DNA of 64,000 bases from Babylonia areolata (GCF_041734735.1 NC_134876.1:82505674-82569673), one strand, 5' to 3'. Positions 1 to 13,733 are shown, counted from the stretch's first letter. Notes: a model not told the origin generated them from the letters alone. A program made the numbers and translations.

Positions 1-181
1 AATAACACTGATAATATGACGATGATAATGATGATAGTATAATAATAATAATAATAATAAAAATAATTATCATCATTAGCATCATCACCATTGTCATCAT
101 CATTATTATGATGATGATGATTATTATTATTGTTATTATTGTTGCATGTATATTGATTACACCCAGTGTGCCGTGTTGCAG

Positions 182-2899
182 TTTTACAGAGTGGACGTGG
201 AGCAGGACGGCGTGACGCTCAGTGAGGGAGAGCTGTTCTCACAGCTGTGCAAAGTGGTGTCAGCAGCAGATCGCCACGCGGCCGGGTCACCTCCGGTGGG
301 GGTCCTCACGGCGATCGACCGGTCAGCGTGGGCTGAAGCCAGGGAAAGACTGGCCGCAGGTTTGACAATAACATGACCAAGAGATACACGGTGTTGTTGA
401 TGTTTTTTGATGTTCATGATGATGATGAAAATGATGATATTGTTGTTGTTGTTGTTTTAAAAGAAGAAAAGTAAATTTCAGATAGTTATGTCTAGAAAAC
501 AACCAAAAGCATGTTACATATAAGATTATTTTCAATGATACCAAAGATATGGAAATTCATTTGAAATATAAGTTTCCAACTGTATTATATCTGTCAACAG
601 ATGTGATTCTGTATTCATGTCATAGTTTTGTTGTTTCTAACTCAACCTGTGTGTTATAATGAGAATGTTAATACATAAACTTCTGCAGAAAACGAAACTG
701 AATCTAAGCTTTGTTAATTTTTTTTTTAATGAAGCTAACCGCGGCAGGTGTGGACATAACACACGCTGCGAGCTGAACCCCTGCCACTGTTCTCAATGTG
801 GCCAGATGATAAACAAAGAACACATTCACCAAATTCCGGGCATGTGCTACAAAGTGACTCTACAGCTGTACTTGACTGTCTCTGAATCTGTCAGGTGTAA
901 GGGAGAGGAGGTTGGGGGGGAGGGTGAGGGAGTATCGGGAATGGGGAGTATCTGTATCAACACACTCCCAACCACATAACATGTCGAGAACAGACGGCAA
1001 TGAAAAGTATATGCTGTGACCGATCCAGCGCCATGCATTCTTCACAGAGCTGTGGACTGCAAAAGAGAATGTCGTTCCAGACGGTGCCCACGCTCCACGA
1101 TTCAACACCGACAGGCGCGGATCCATTGTTTTATGAGACAGAGGCAGCAACAAGAGATTCGCATTAGTTGTGGTGGCACATAAATGTACATGAATTGGTC
1201 AATATTACTATTATGTTGTGTTGTATTGCATTACATTACATTGTTTTGTATTATGTTGCGTTGTTTTGTATTACATTTTGTCACAACAGATTTCTCTGTG
1301 TGAAATTCGGGCTGCTCTTCCCAGGGAGAGCACTCCGCTACAGTACAGAGCCACCCAGGTTTTCCTGCCTGCACGTGTCACATTATTAGTTTTCCTTCAA
1401 AGTGGATTTTTGTACATAATTTTGCAACTGACAACCTTTTTGTTGCCATGGGTTCTTTTATGTGCGCTAAGTGCATGCTACATACAGGTCCTCAGTTTAT
1501 CGTTTAACCTAATGGCTAGCTGTCAGACCAACACTCAATGTCTAGTGGAGGGGGAGAAAATGCTGGCGAGTGGGATTCGAGCCTGTGCGCTCAGATTCTC
1601 TCACTTCATAGGCAGACGCGTTGCCACTAGACCACCAGACCACATACTTTTCTCTTTTATGTCATCAGCTGGCGAGAATAGTAGCCACCTGGACACAATT
1701 GAAAACTCGCTGTTCATACTGTGCCTGGACACACCAGTAAAACGATCCTCCTCATCGTCAGCAAGGGAGGGGGTGAACGAGAAAGAAGAGGAGGAGTTGA
1801 CAAACCTGGCACAGTATGCTTTGCATGGCCAAGGCACTGACTTCAATTCGTGCAACCGCTGGTTTGACAAACCAATGCAGGTCAGTCAGTAGTGTGTGTG
1901 TGTGTGTGTGTGTCTGTGTGTCTGTGTGTCTGTGTGAGTGTGGGAGGGGTGTGGGTGGGTGTTGTTTCAGGTGACCAAAGAAGGATGGTCAAAAGGTTAA
2001 ACAAGCAAATGAATGAAAGGGAAAAAAAGAACCAAACGAAACAGTGAACAAATGGAACCAATAAATGAACTAAGGAACAAACGAATGCACCAACAGACAA
2101 ACGAATGAACAACCATCGAGCAATTAAAAAAACCGAGTGTGTGCATGACACCATGACACCTGATATGTGTGTGCAGTGGATTCTGTCTGAAGACGGCACT
2201 TTTGTTGGGGTCGGAGAACACTCTGCGTCAGAGGGAAGACCACAGTTGGTGGCCGCGAATTACGCCTTCACCAAAACGTAATTTTGTTTCATTCACACAT
2301 TCATTAATTCGTTTATTCACTCACGTTGTTCACATCCAAAGAGGAGGCACTCATGCGAAAATCCACGAATCAAATAAAGTCTGTCCATTCGTTCGTTCGT
2401 TCTTCTGCTCGTTCGTTTGTTTGTTCATTTGTTCTATGTGACGGGATGCGTTCTCAAACAAACCATGAAAAAAATATATTGTTGTTTTGTAAAAAGTCAG
2501 TCTTTTCATTGTTCGTTTAGTGTGAAGGGTACATTTTACAGAGTCACGCAATGTGAACAAAGTGTACGTGTTGTTGTGTGTGTAATCAAAAGATATCACT
2601 CCTGTTGAGAATGTCTGCTGCGTGGGGATATTGGTTGAGACAAGCCTTTATAAAGCCTCAGCATTCTTCCATGGCAAGAAGGTCAAGTTTACTTTTTAGA
2701 AGATACTGTAGTCTCTTGTTATTCTGACTGCTGAGATACTGTGATAAACAGCCTCAGTTCTCACCCGACATGTGAGCGGAACGAAGGACAGGATCCACGC
2801 TGTCTGGCAGAACCAGTGTGGCTGAAATGGACCACGACCTCTGAGATAGAGTCTGACATTGCACGTGCTAAAGAGGAGGTGGACCGGTAAGGGCAAACA

Positions 2900-2942
<43 letters not shown>

Positions 2943-4734
2943 GCACGCACGCACACAGACGCACACAGACACACCCACACACACACACAGACACCCCCCC
3001 CCACACACACACACACTTATACGAACGCACACAGACGCACACCATGTTTTGAACGTGTTTAGACGGAATGAAAGAGACAATAAAATATGTTGACACAAAA
3101 ACGTTCAGACGAACGTCTCCTCCACAATATTTGCATAGTCGCTCCTAAAAACAAAAACATACAAACGACAGCAGCAACTTAAAATGTACTTACGAATCTC
3201 CTTCATGTCTTCAGAAATGTACAGAGGCCAGGTCTGTGCGGAAGGCGATTTAACGAGTTTGGTCGGGAATTTCCCAAAAGTCAAGGCATCAGCCCAGACA
3301 CCTTTCTACAGCTAGCTATCCAAATGGCATACTACAGGTCAGTCACATCAGTTTTATGATCTTAAACTACAGAACACTGTGTAACTCTTCTCGCATTTCA
3401 ACAGTTTAGCTTGCCTCACTTTATTCTATATCAGCAGAGTCATGATAATTAGTATATACCAACAGGGTCACGATAATTAGTCTTTATTAACAGGATTACA
3501 ATAATTAGTCTGTATCAACAGCTTCACTAAAATTAGCCTATGCCAGCAGCATGATTAATCTACATCAGGAGGATCGCGATAATTTAAGCCAATTTTTTCG
3601 GTTCAGCACGACATTTCAGCACTTCTCGACTGTGTTATAGCATAGTAGCCCTTCTCAGTTAAATGACAGTCGTGTTCTGACTCTTCTCGGCCAAATCACA
3701 ACACTTTCCTCCGCAGTAAGATCACAATGCTTTAGCTTTTCTGTTAACCAAGTCAAATCAGCATCAGCTTCATCAAAACGCTTCACTTCACCCCTCACCC
3801 CCCTCACACTTTATCCCTTCTCGGAGTGATCACAACACTATTGCCCTCTTCAGTGAAACACTTTGATGAATGACATGAACGGCGGGCGCGGAGTGAGAGA
3901 ACTTCCAAGAAATAAAAAGTACGGTAGCCTCCAGAAGGCCTAATTACAATTGAATGGAAACACGAAAGTAAGGTGAAACATGACCTTTCTCAGCAAAGTC
4001 ATAACATTTCATCCCTTCTCAGCAAAGCCAACATATCTCAGCCCTTCTAAGCAGAGTCACCATGTCCCAGCCCTTCTCAGCAAAGTCACAACACTTCTGT
4101 CCTATTCGTATCCAAATTGCTGCTAATACAAATTTAAAAACAACAACAAAAGCAACCGTTGTTCTGATTGGTTTCTGGTGCGCGTCAGACTGCAGCATTA
4201 GATAAAAAAATTAAAAAAATGACGCAAGATTTCTGACTGGAAGGAAATGATGTAGCATTTCCTATTGGCTTCTAATGCCTAAACCTGCCGCAGTCATTCA
4301 AAGAAAAATGATTCAGTGTTTCTGCTGGTTTCTGTTGTGTCAGAATGCATGGCCGGATGGCAATGACGTACGAGAGCGCCACCTTACGTCGGTTCAGACA
4401 GGGTCGTGAAGACAACATCCGGATCAACTCACCAGCTGTGCTAACATGGATCCAAGCCATGTGCGGGGAGATACACACATCTGTGAGTAGGCTTACGCTC
4501 GAAAGGAAACTTGACGATAATCACTTTGGAATAATATTTTCTGCATGCGCTCTGATGGAAAATAAGGATAGATCAATGGATAAAGATGCCGTTGCACGTC
4601 GCTACATCAAAATTATAATTATAAACGGGTGGCAGAACAATTTTTATGTTGTCGATTGTCAGTCTTATGACGGACATTAAGGTCTAGGGAACAGGAACGA
4701 ATTTAGGAATAAGCAACATTGGTAGTAGTATACC

Positions 4735-4782
<48 letters not shown>

Positions 4783-5172
4783 CAGCAGCAGCGGCAACAA
4801 CTTCAGCAATAGTGGTAGGTAGACTGAGCAGTCACAGCAGCAGCAGAAGTGGAGAAGTAACAAATACTGTTGCAGGGTTTGTCATTACCCTCGAAGTAGC
4901 CGTATTTGCTAAGAATGCACACGCAAAAAGGCACAGCGTCATGAATCTCCTTTGAAAAGTGTTATTTCTCATCTTTCAGGAAGCAGAAAAGTTTGCTTTG
5001 TTTGAAGCAGCTTGTGACTGGAAGGAGAAATACAAAAATGACGTAAGTTCGTTTGTCTCTTTCTTTTCTTTTCTTTTCCTTCTTTCGTTCTCAGTAAAGT
5101 GAAGATACTGTGAAACTTTAATTTTTTTAAACTGAATTTTTAAAAAGTTCCATTCTTGTCACCAACAGTGTG

Positions 5173-5223
<51 letters not shown>

Positions 5224-6240
5224 TGAAAGAGCGAAAGAGAGAGATAATGAATGAATGAATGAATGAATGATTTATTCATATAAGGACATAGCCCCACATA
5301 AATGGGGAACACTGAATACAACAATACAGTATACGTTATGAAGTCATAACAGACAGTGAAAGAGAGAGTGAGAGGGACAGAGACAGAGGGAGAGAGTAAC
5401 GAATTCAAGGGGAATAAATGAAGGCAACCAACCATCCTGTGTGGAACTAACTTTGCAAATAATAAAGGGGAACACGGAATTATAATACAGTATACATTCT
5501 GAAGTCATAACAGACAGAGACAGACAGACAGACAGAGTAAAAAAAAATTGGAGGGAAATAGATGAAGGCAAATAACAATCCTGTGTGGAAATAACTGCAA
5601 ATAACTTATGAGTTGATCTTTTTTCAGGTTGTTGCAGGCTATGGTACGGACTGTCACCTGATTGGTCTACGAGAGGCGGCACGTGAACTGAACGTGTTGG
5701 ACTCTATCCCGCTCTTCTCCGACCCTTCTTTCCAGAAAGCTTTCTACTTCCCTCTGTCCACAAGTCAGGTGAGTCTAGCTTGGAAGCAATAACTTGTCTA
5801 CAATCTGACCCAGCAAGATCCGAAACAGCCCAACTCAAGAAATAATGTACTCAGGATTTGCAAATCTGGTACTAATGAATCAGTCCAAACCTGCCATCAG
5901 AAACCCTTGTCTTGCCAGTGGTTAGCGCTCGTTCGTTCTTTTATTCGCAATTATATTTTTCTTTCCTTTCTTTCCTTCAAAGACTAAACACAAATCCACC
6001 CGGATGCACTGTGCATACCAATGTGTTTGTGGACAGGTTCCAAACATCTTCAAAAGCTTCGGTTTCTTCGCGCCCCTCACTCCAGATGGATACGGCGTGG
6101 GCTACAAACTGTTCCCAGACTGCGTGATTCTCTGCGTCACTTCTTACAACGACTGCGAAGACACCGACTGTCGCGAGTTCACGACATGTCTTGAGTCCTG
6201 TCTGCTGGAAATGCGTGACTTTTGTCTGTTGAAGAACTGA
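182..6240 (+). CDS. Copy A: choline/carnitine O-acetyltransferase-like, exons 6-14 (5' part outside window)
   Basis: Exons, all with AG/GT borders and consistent phases: 182-359, 1669-1880, 2177-2277, 2758-2886, 3215-3337, 4344-4482, 4980-5042, 5628-5768, 6037-6240 (TGA). The family moves acyl groups between CoA and a small hydroxylated amine. Exon 6 ([10 protein letters not shown], then [10 protein letters not shown], then RSAWAEAR) closely follows ChAT. Exon 7 ends in NRWFDK. Exon 8 carries the catalytic His in GEHSASEG. Exon 10 carries [10 protein letters not shown] (CoA contacts), exon 11 [10 protein letters not shown], exon 13 LSTSQ and exon 14 PDGYGVGY, all in family order. The joined frame is open to the stop. 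Exons 1-5 must lie left of base 1. Differences from B and C include EAEKF at the start of exon 12. The acceptor-site residues are Glu and Cys, as in the other copies. The family is certain; the substrate is not. Confidence 0.93.
360..1207. other. Copy A intron 6, left part
   Basis: No exon is recognisable. The stretch 720-1165 is GC-richer and well kept in all copies (26280-26725, 53240-53670) but has no family signature. It contains a G-run of variable length (about 905-930, expanded in B and C). Its frames are not open across copies, so I treat it as intron or an old unrecognised repeat. Confidence 0.4.
1208..1650 (-). mobile_element. tRNA-derived SINE in intron 6 of copy A
   Basis: On the minus strand the head starts near 1648 with an A-box-like TCTAGTGGCAACGC and a B box GGCTCGAATCC. 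A roughly 350-bp body follows, ending near 1290, then a degenerate ATTAC/ACAAA tail. The body text with GGGAAGAGCAGCCC and TTTCACACAGAGAAATCTG is one I associate with snail genomes (from memory). Same position in all three copies, so inserted before the duplications. Confidence 0.75.
2177..2277 (+). CDS. Copy A exon 8: catalytic-His exon
   Basis: Encodes [20 protein letters not shown] and continues [13 protein letters not shown]. The His in EH-x-x-x-E is the general base of the family (His343 in rodent CrAT numbering), and the Glu four residues later (Glu347) is kept. Flanked by GTGCAG and a GTAATT donor. Identical in protein to copy C exon 8 and 13 codons different from copy B. Confidence 0.9.
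3427..4110. repeat. Two degenerate minisatellites filling intron 10 of copy A
   Basis: From 3427 to about 3590 there are six imperfect units of about 28 bp around ACAGGATCACGATAATTAG. From about 3600 to 4110 another degenerate unit of about 27-30 bp repeats, built on CCCTTCTCAGCAAAGTCAC. The same arrays occur in intron 10 of B and C. Confidence 0.7.
4736..4795. repeat. (TAG)n/(CAG)n in intron 11 of copy A
   Basis: About 15 TAG triplets followed by CAG triplets. In copy C (57275-57352) the CAG part has grown to about 14 units; in B the tract lies at 37436-37490. Confidence 0.85.
5169..5610. repeat. Intron 12 of copy A: (TG)n plus tandem duplication of about 180 bp
   Basis: A (GT)n tract (5169-5221) is followed by TGAA repeats and a segment that occurs twice (about 5285-5450 and 5455-5610), each with CAGTATAC, GAAGTCATAACAGACAG and CCTGTGTGGAA. 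Copy B has the same double unit; copy C has a single unit at about 57890-58075. Confidence 0.7.
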
Positions 6241-6379
6241 AAGACAGTGACGGAGGAAAACAGTAAATGATAACATATCTGATTCCTAAGGCGATCTGTA
6301 TCTGTGATTGTCGCCTGTCAAAATGTGTGCCAGACGAATGAAAAGCAAACCCATCACAACGTGCATCCTTAGTGTCTTT

Positions 6380-7610
6380 GCTTCAAGTTGTTGAACCTTG
6401 CGACGGAGCACTACTCTGACGTTGGAATTCGTTTCATTAAAAGTTTCCACGTTCCTCCCGGACGGAAAGAGAATTAACTTCTATAGCATTTCCGGCTGTG
6501 TCTACACATATAAACTTGGAAGGAAAATCAAGGATGACAGATTACAAACTCAAAATAAAACAGGAGCACTTGTCATTCAGTCAAAGCACTCATTTTCTGA
6601 CTTGCCTAAGCATTCATATATCCTGGTAGGAACCTCAGACATACCTTTCACTGCATCCGCACGCAATTTAGGGTACATGCTTTCAGCTGACATGACACTT
6701 GACATGCACATCAACCAGATATATAAGTCAGCATATGCAGCACTCCAAGAAATCAGCTCCATTCGCCACAATGGCATTGGTTTGTTCTTTTGTTCTATCC
6801 AGATTAGATTATGGAAATGCTCTTCTTGCTTTCTGCCCCAAACTCTCAAAAAGTTCAAAACTGTCCAGCACGACTCGCGCTCAAGGCGAAGAAACGTCAA
6901 CACATTACTCCCCTACTGGCTTCCCTTCACTGGCTCCGCATTCAAGAACGAATACAATACAAACTCTCAGTCCTTTGTCACAATTTCTTCACTGATTCCT
7001 GTCCTGCATATCTTTCAGATATACTTTCTGTCTATTCACCATCCAAGGATCTGCACAAAAACTTACGGTGAACGTTCCTTTTCCTTTGTTGCACTCAAAA
7101 AGTGGAATTCACTATCCTCACACATCCGTCACGCCCCAACACCTGCATTCAAGAGAGCACTCAAAACAAATCTTTCGAAACTGTATTTTACTCAGCATAT
7201 TATGCTTACTGTGATCTGATCACTGGATGTGCTCTTTGTGTTGACTTGTATGCATTTGCGATGATTTTGATGTAGTTTTGTGAAGCTTGATTCCTTGGTG
7301 TATATTTTGACTATGGTGAATGTGATGTGTTTTATTTTGCTGTGATTTGGGCCTATGTGATATGAGACTGTGGTATTGCCTGTGCTGATTTACATATTTT
7401 TTTTGGTGTCACTTAGTCAGAAATATGTATATTTAGTCAGAAATATGTATATTTTAGCCAATTTGATGCACGACTGCTGATTTTTTTGCACAAACGTTTA
7501 CATCACTTATTATAAAATTGGTCTATTTTATTGTAAAGTGTGGTGAGCCCCATCTGAGATGAGGCACTGTGGTATGTAAGCCTGCATATTATCATTCTTC
7601 TTCTTCTTCA
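6380..7610 (+). mobile_element. Decayed LINE 3' part (CR1/L2 group RT C-terminus), downstream of copy A
   Basis: Reading several + frames gives the order typical of the end of a CR1/L2-group ORF2: ARNLGYMLSADMTLDMHINQ, CKSAYAALQEISSIRH (in copy B), LSRLDYGNALL, ALKAKKRQHITPLLASLHWL, RIQYKLSVLCHNF and KKWNSLSSHIRHAPTPAFKR. Frame shifts separate these pieces, so it is inactive. It begins within 150 bp of the gene A stop and ends near the CTT/CAT-rich stretch at 7590-7625. Present in all three units. Confidence 0.8.
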
Positions 7611-8170
7611 TCATCATCATCTTCTTGTTAATGATATTGTTATGATTATAAAAGCGGTCGAATTCAGGATATATCCCGCGTTTTTCTGCATCAATATGAG
7701 TCTGTAAGCTCCCTGGGTTATTCTTCATTCTTCTGAATACTCACATTCTGTGTCCTTACTCTGTACCCTTTGTATTGTGATTTGTGTTGCTGACATTTTA
7801 ATTATGAAATACCACTTAAAAAAGAACAATAAACAAATGAACAACCGACTTGGCGTATGAACGAATGAATGACTGGATAAATGAATGAAGCAAAGAACGA
7901 AGGAAACAGAAACGAAAGAAAGAAAGAATCATAAGAGAAATAATGAACAATGATGAACAAATGAACAAATGTTTTATTGAGGGTAACTGGATAAGCTGGA
8001 AGCTTCTTTACACCATGCCCTCCCTCACACACAAGCACACACACCCACTCACATGCAAAAAAAAAAAAAAAAAAAAAAAAAAAAGTGAAAGAAAAAAGAA
8101 AATCGGTACGGACACTCGGTGTAGACGGTAACAACAACAACAACAACTACAACAACAAGAGTTAATCACG

Positions 8171-8210
<40 letters not shown>

Positions 8211-8224
8211 CATGGAATATAACT

Positions 8225-8256
<32 letters not shown>

Positions 8257-8419
8257 CGCACGCACGCACCAGCTTACGCACGCATGTATACACGGACTGA
8301 TATACACTAATCTTCTGAGCTCCTTTCCCTGTTCACATTGTCAGAGAGCAACGAAAAAAATGTTATTGTGTAGAAGCTCTCTCAAGAAGATCAAACAAAA
8401 TACGGAATATAAGAATTAT

Positions 8420-10765
8420 TTATAATTGATTCATGAGATATTTTTGGTACTCCTTTTTGAATGATCCCAAGGTGGATTTATTTTTCAAATAGTCGGGAAT
8501 TTCATTCCATAGTTTACCACCAGAATACATGAGAGATGTCATGAAAAGGTTTGTTCTCGGACGAGGGATAGAAATGGTATTTTTGCCACGAACACTTTTT
8601 TCAGGAAATTTCCTCTGAAGGTAGGATGGTGCTAATTTCTTTTTAATTTTATACATAAAAACACCTTTATTAAAGATACATTTGAGATGGAAAGGAAGAA
8701 TGTTTAGTTCTTTGTAGTCGTTAGTATAGACAGAAGATTTGAGGAGAATAATCTTGAGAGAACGTCTGTATATGCTTATGAGTGGTTTCAAGCAATTTTT
8801 ACTTGCTAAGTCCCAGCATGTTGAGGCATAGTCGATGTCAGGTTGAATGTATGCGTGAAAAAATAACTTGCGGGTATGTTGATCAAGGAAATGTTTAATT
8901 CTGTTGAGCTGATATAATTTTTTCGATAGCTTTTTACATAAAGCAGAAACATGATTAGACCATGACAGGTTATTATCAATAGTAAGACCAAGTAATTTGT
9001 AAGAATTAACTACCCCCAGCTCACTGCCAAGTACCTTTGGTCCGAGTAATCTAGATTTGATGTTTTGGCGTTTCTGTCTGGTTGTCACTAGCATAAATTT
9101 TGATTTGTGTGGATGAATAGCCATGTGATTAATTTCGGTCCATTTTACGAGTTTATCAATATCACTCTGCAACTGAGTACATACGGCATCGACATTTGTG
9201 TCTTTTTTATGGAGGGTTGTGTCATCAGCGAAAAGTTCACAAGAAGATGAAACGAAAAGTGGAAGGTCATTTATATATATTGAAAATAAAACAGGCCCCA
9301 ACACTGATCCCTGAGGAATTCCATAATTGATTGGCATAAGAGGGGATACTTTAGAATCTTGGAAGACAATTTGTTTCCTACTATTAAGAAAGGAAGATAC
9401 AAGTTCGACAGATTCAGGGGATAATCCATACATGAGTAATTTTTTTGAGAGAAGATTGTGATCAATAGTATCAAAAGCTTTAGCAAAATCAATAAAAACA
9501 GACCCAGTAAATAAGTCGTTGTTTATGTTTAAATGCCATTCTTCTACGAGATTTGTTAGTGCGGTGTGACAGGAATGATTTTTTCTAAAGCCACTTTGAT
9601 TGGGATGAAATAAATCATATTTGCTGAAATGTGCTTGAAGATAAAGTTTAATATGTTTTTCGAGGGGTTTGGATAATGTGGATAATATTGATATAGGCCT
9701 ATAGTTAGCAGGGTCAGATGGATCACCAGCTTTAAAGACAGGGAACACTTTAGCATTTTTAAAAGATTGAGGGTAGGAGGATTTATCAATGCAGAGGTTA
9801 TATATGTATGTAATGTGTTCAGAGATAATAGGTGCTGAAATTTTTAATATTTTACTATCTATACCATCCAAACCTCGGGATCTGGACTGTTTTAATGAAG
9901 ATAATTCCTTGAACACGTCATGTACGCTAATATATGTTAGATAAAGGTTAGGTTGTATGTGTTTAGTATCACAGAAACATTTTAGTAACTGCAAGTCATT
10001 GGACTGTGTGTTATCAACCTTAACAATTCTTTCGGCGATAGTAGTAAAATGTTTATTTAGGATTTCAGGAGATAGTTCATTTCCAGTAGTAGAAGTTGAA
10101 TTTTTCCTCGACAGTTGGTTGATAGCTTTCCAGATGGATTTTGAATCCTTTTTATTTATTATCAAGTCACTGAAATATTTCTTTTGGGCAGCCCGTTTCA
10201 TTGCAGTTACTTTGTTTCTCTGTTTCTTAAATTTATCATCTTTTCCTGTAGTTTTCAGTAACAGATCACGATACTCTATTTCTAATTTAATATCTTCAGT
10301 TAACCAAGAAGGCTTTTCTTCATGTTTGACACGTTTAGTCCTTAAGGGAGCATGCTTGTTAAAGACAGAAAGAAAGTTACTATACCAAGTTGCAAGAGCA
10401 CTATCAGGATCAGTACACTGGTAAACATTAGAAAAATCAACCATACATAAATCTGACAGAAATCCCTCTGCATCAAACTTTTTGTAGCTGCGGAACGATA
10501 TATACTTGTGACTGCACCTGGGGATTTTTATTCCTTTCTTTGACCATGTTACACAAACAGGAAAGTGATCGCTAAGGCCGAATACGGGAACAGATGTTTC
10601 TACAACACTACTAGGGTTAGTTACATAAATGTGATCAATTAACGTTTCTGAGAGCAGCGTCTTTCTTGTTGGGGTATTTACAATCTGTGTTAAGTTGTAT
10701 GATTCAAAAGTGCGTCTCCATTTATCCTGTGGTTTTAACAAATCTATATTAAAATCACCTAGCAC
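8420..10765 (-). CDS. LINE reverse transcriptase ORF (781 codons), endonuclease end plus RT
   Basis: A single open minus-strand frame starting at the GDFN motif of the endonuclease and running through the whole RT domain, with FADD as the catalytic motif, to the C-terminus. It lacks the N-terminal half of the endonuclease, which is in the adjacent frame 10759-11229. It belongs to the transposable element, not the host. Confidence 0.88.
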   Translation of the reverse strand: MLGDFNIDLLKPQDKWRRTFESYNLTQIVNTPTRKTLLSETLIDHIYVTNPSSVVETSVPVFGLSDHFPVCVTWSKKGIKIPRCSHKYISFRSYKKFDAEGFLSDLCMVDFSNVYQCTDPDSALATWYSNFLSVFNKHAPLRTKRVKHEEKPSWLTEDIKLEIEYRDLLLKTTGKDDKFKKQRNKVTAMKRAAQKKYFSDLIINKKDSKSIWKAINQLSRKNSTSTTGNELSPEILNKHFTTIAERIVKVDNTQSNDLQLLKCFCDTKHIQPNLYLTYISVHDVFKELSSLKQSRSRGLDGIDSKILKISAPIISEHITYIYNLCIDKSSYPQSFKNAKVFPVFKAGDPSDPANYRPISILSTLSKPLEKHIKLYLQAHFSKYDLFHPNQSGFRKNHSCHTALTNLVEEWHLNINNDLFTGSVFIDFAKAFDTIDHNLLSKKLLMYGLSPESVELVSSFLNSRKQIVFQDSKVSPLMPINYGIPQGSVLGPVLFSIYINDLPLFVSSSCELFADDTTLHKKDTNVDAVCTQLQSDIDKLVKWTEINHMAIHPHKSKFMLVTTRQKRQNIKSRLLGPKVLGSELGVVNSYKLLGLTIDNNLSWSNHVSALCKKLSKKLYQLNRIKHFLDQHTRKLFFHAYIQPDIDYASTCWDLASKNCLKPLISIYRRSLKIILLKSSVYTNDYKELNILPFHLKCIFNKGVFMYKIKKKLAPSYLQRKFPEKSVRGKNTISIPRPRTNLFMTSLMYSGGKLWNEIPDYLKNKSTLGSFKKEYQKYLMNQL

Positions 10766-11229
10766 AATACTTCTGTGGAATAGTTCAAAGCATCTTCCAT
10801 CATCAGCTCAAAGCGATCATGCCATTCAACCCGTTCTTCGGGGTTTCTGTAAAGAAAACACACAAGGATTGGCTTTGTCCCTTTGAAATGAATCTCTAAC
10901 CAAATACACTCTATTCTATATTGATCAAAACAACTAACATGTTTATAATTAACTGACTGATGAACATAGGCAACTAATCCTGTTTCTAGTTTTAATGTGG
11001 CATCTCGCCTGATGAGATGGTATCCAGGAGCGGCTATAACATTATCAGAAACTAAATCAGATAATCGTGATTCAGAGAAGCCAAAAGTGTGAAAACAATC
11101 GCCAGAATTTGATAAAATGGAAGGAATGTCTGACATCTTGTTCAACATATGACAAGTATTCAGATAACCAATTTTAAATCCAGATTTTGTCAACCACCTC
11201 TGGGTAGTGGGGCATTTCTCCATGTTCAA
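10759..11229 (-). CDS. LINE apurinic-type endonuclease, N-terminal part
   Basis: Contains the Asn (GYLNTC), Glu (FSESRLSD) and YRNP motifs of APE-type LINE endonucleases. It meets the RT frame through a short overlap at 10759-10765, consistent with a one-base frame change. The true upstream start is not visible. Confidence 0.8.
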   Translation of the reverse strand: MNMEKCPTTQRWLTKSGFKIGYLNTCHMLNKMSDIPSILSNSGDCFHTFGFSESRLSDLVSDNVIAAPGYHLIRRDATLKLETGLVAYVHQSVNYKHVSCFDQYRIECIWLEIHFKGTKPILVCFLYRNPEERVEWHDRFELMMEDALNYSTEVLC

Positions 11230-11249
11230 GTAATATGCTCGCAGGGAAT

Positions 11250-13324
<2,075 letters not shown>

Positions 13325-13598
13325 CAATGAATAAACAAACAATAATGAAAATACTCAGTGTCCATTACAGGTTTTCTTCGGTCAGAAAACTTATCCAATG
13401 AATGGCCTCCTTGTGCTGTACTACTACTACTTCAATTACTACTGGATACTTATATACCTATAGCACACTATCAAGAAATCTGCTATGGGTGTTTTACAAA
13501 ACACGTGTTTGTTTTTTTACATAATATATTACATCAATGTTATGCAGATACATAAAATTGTAACTAACAAACTACACAGAAGACAGACAGACAGACAG

Positions 13599-13601
13599 AC
13601 A

Positions 13602-13669
<68 letters not shown>
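13599..13669. repeat. (CAGA)n/(CA)n
   Basis: CAGA repeats followed by about 33 CA units; shortened in unit B (42950-42997). Confidence 0.95.
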
Positions 13670-13733
13670 ACATATATACATTTAAACATACATTCTCACA
13701 TACACCCCCACCCCTCCGCACACACACGTACAT

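Larger units (their letters stand above)
7943..11247 (-). mobile_element. Nearly whole LINE with endonuclease and reverse transcriptase (CR1/Jockey group), unit A only
   Basis: Minus-strand frames 11229-10759 and 10765-8420 form an APE-type endonuclease (KIGYLNTC, FSESRLSD, FLYRNP, LGDFN, LSDHFPV) followed by an RT domain (NYRPISILSTLSK, QSGFRKNHSCHTAL, FIDFAKAFDTIDH, GIPQGSVLGPVLF, ELFADDTTLH) and a C-terminal region ending KNKSTLGSFKKEYQKYL. One frame change, just before LGDFN, separates the two frames. No ORF1 is seen, so the 5' end is probably truncated. The 3' side (7943-8400) holds two poly(A) runs on the + strand and a CA tract. Unit B has an empty site at about 40660. The insertion is therefore young, after the A/B duplication. 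I find no clean target duplication. Confidence 0.88.

Noticed and set aside
1565-1650. tRNA gene on the minus strand in intron 6
   Set aside because: Part of a SINE present in the same intron of all copies, with a body and tail attached.
6004-6240. A separate small protein starting at the ATG at 6004
   Set aside because: The conserved sequence begins only after the acceptor at 6036; the upstream part is intron, and copy B lacks that ATG.
182-6240. Calling copy A a pseudogene because it lacks exons 1-5
   Set aside because: The window begins in intron 5; all visible exons are intact and in frame.
6398-7219. A 273-codon host gene downstream of copy A
   Set aside because: The frame is a shifted reading of a decayed LINE; true RT motifs lie in neighbouring frames.
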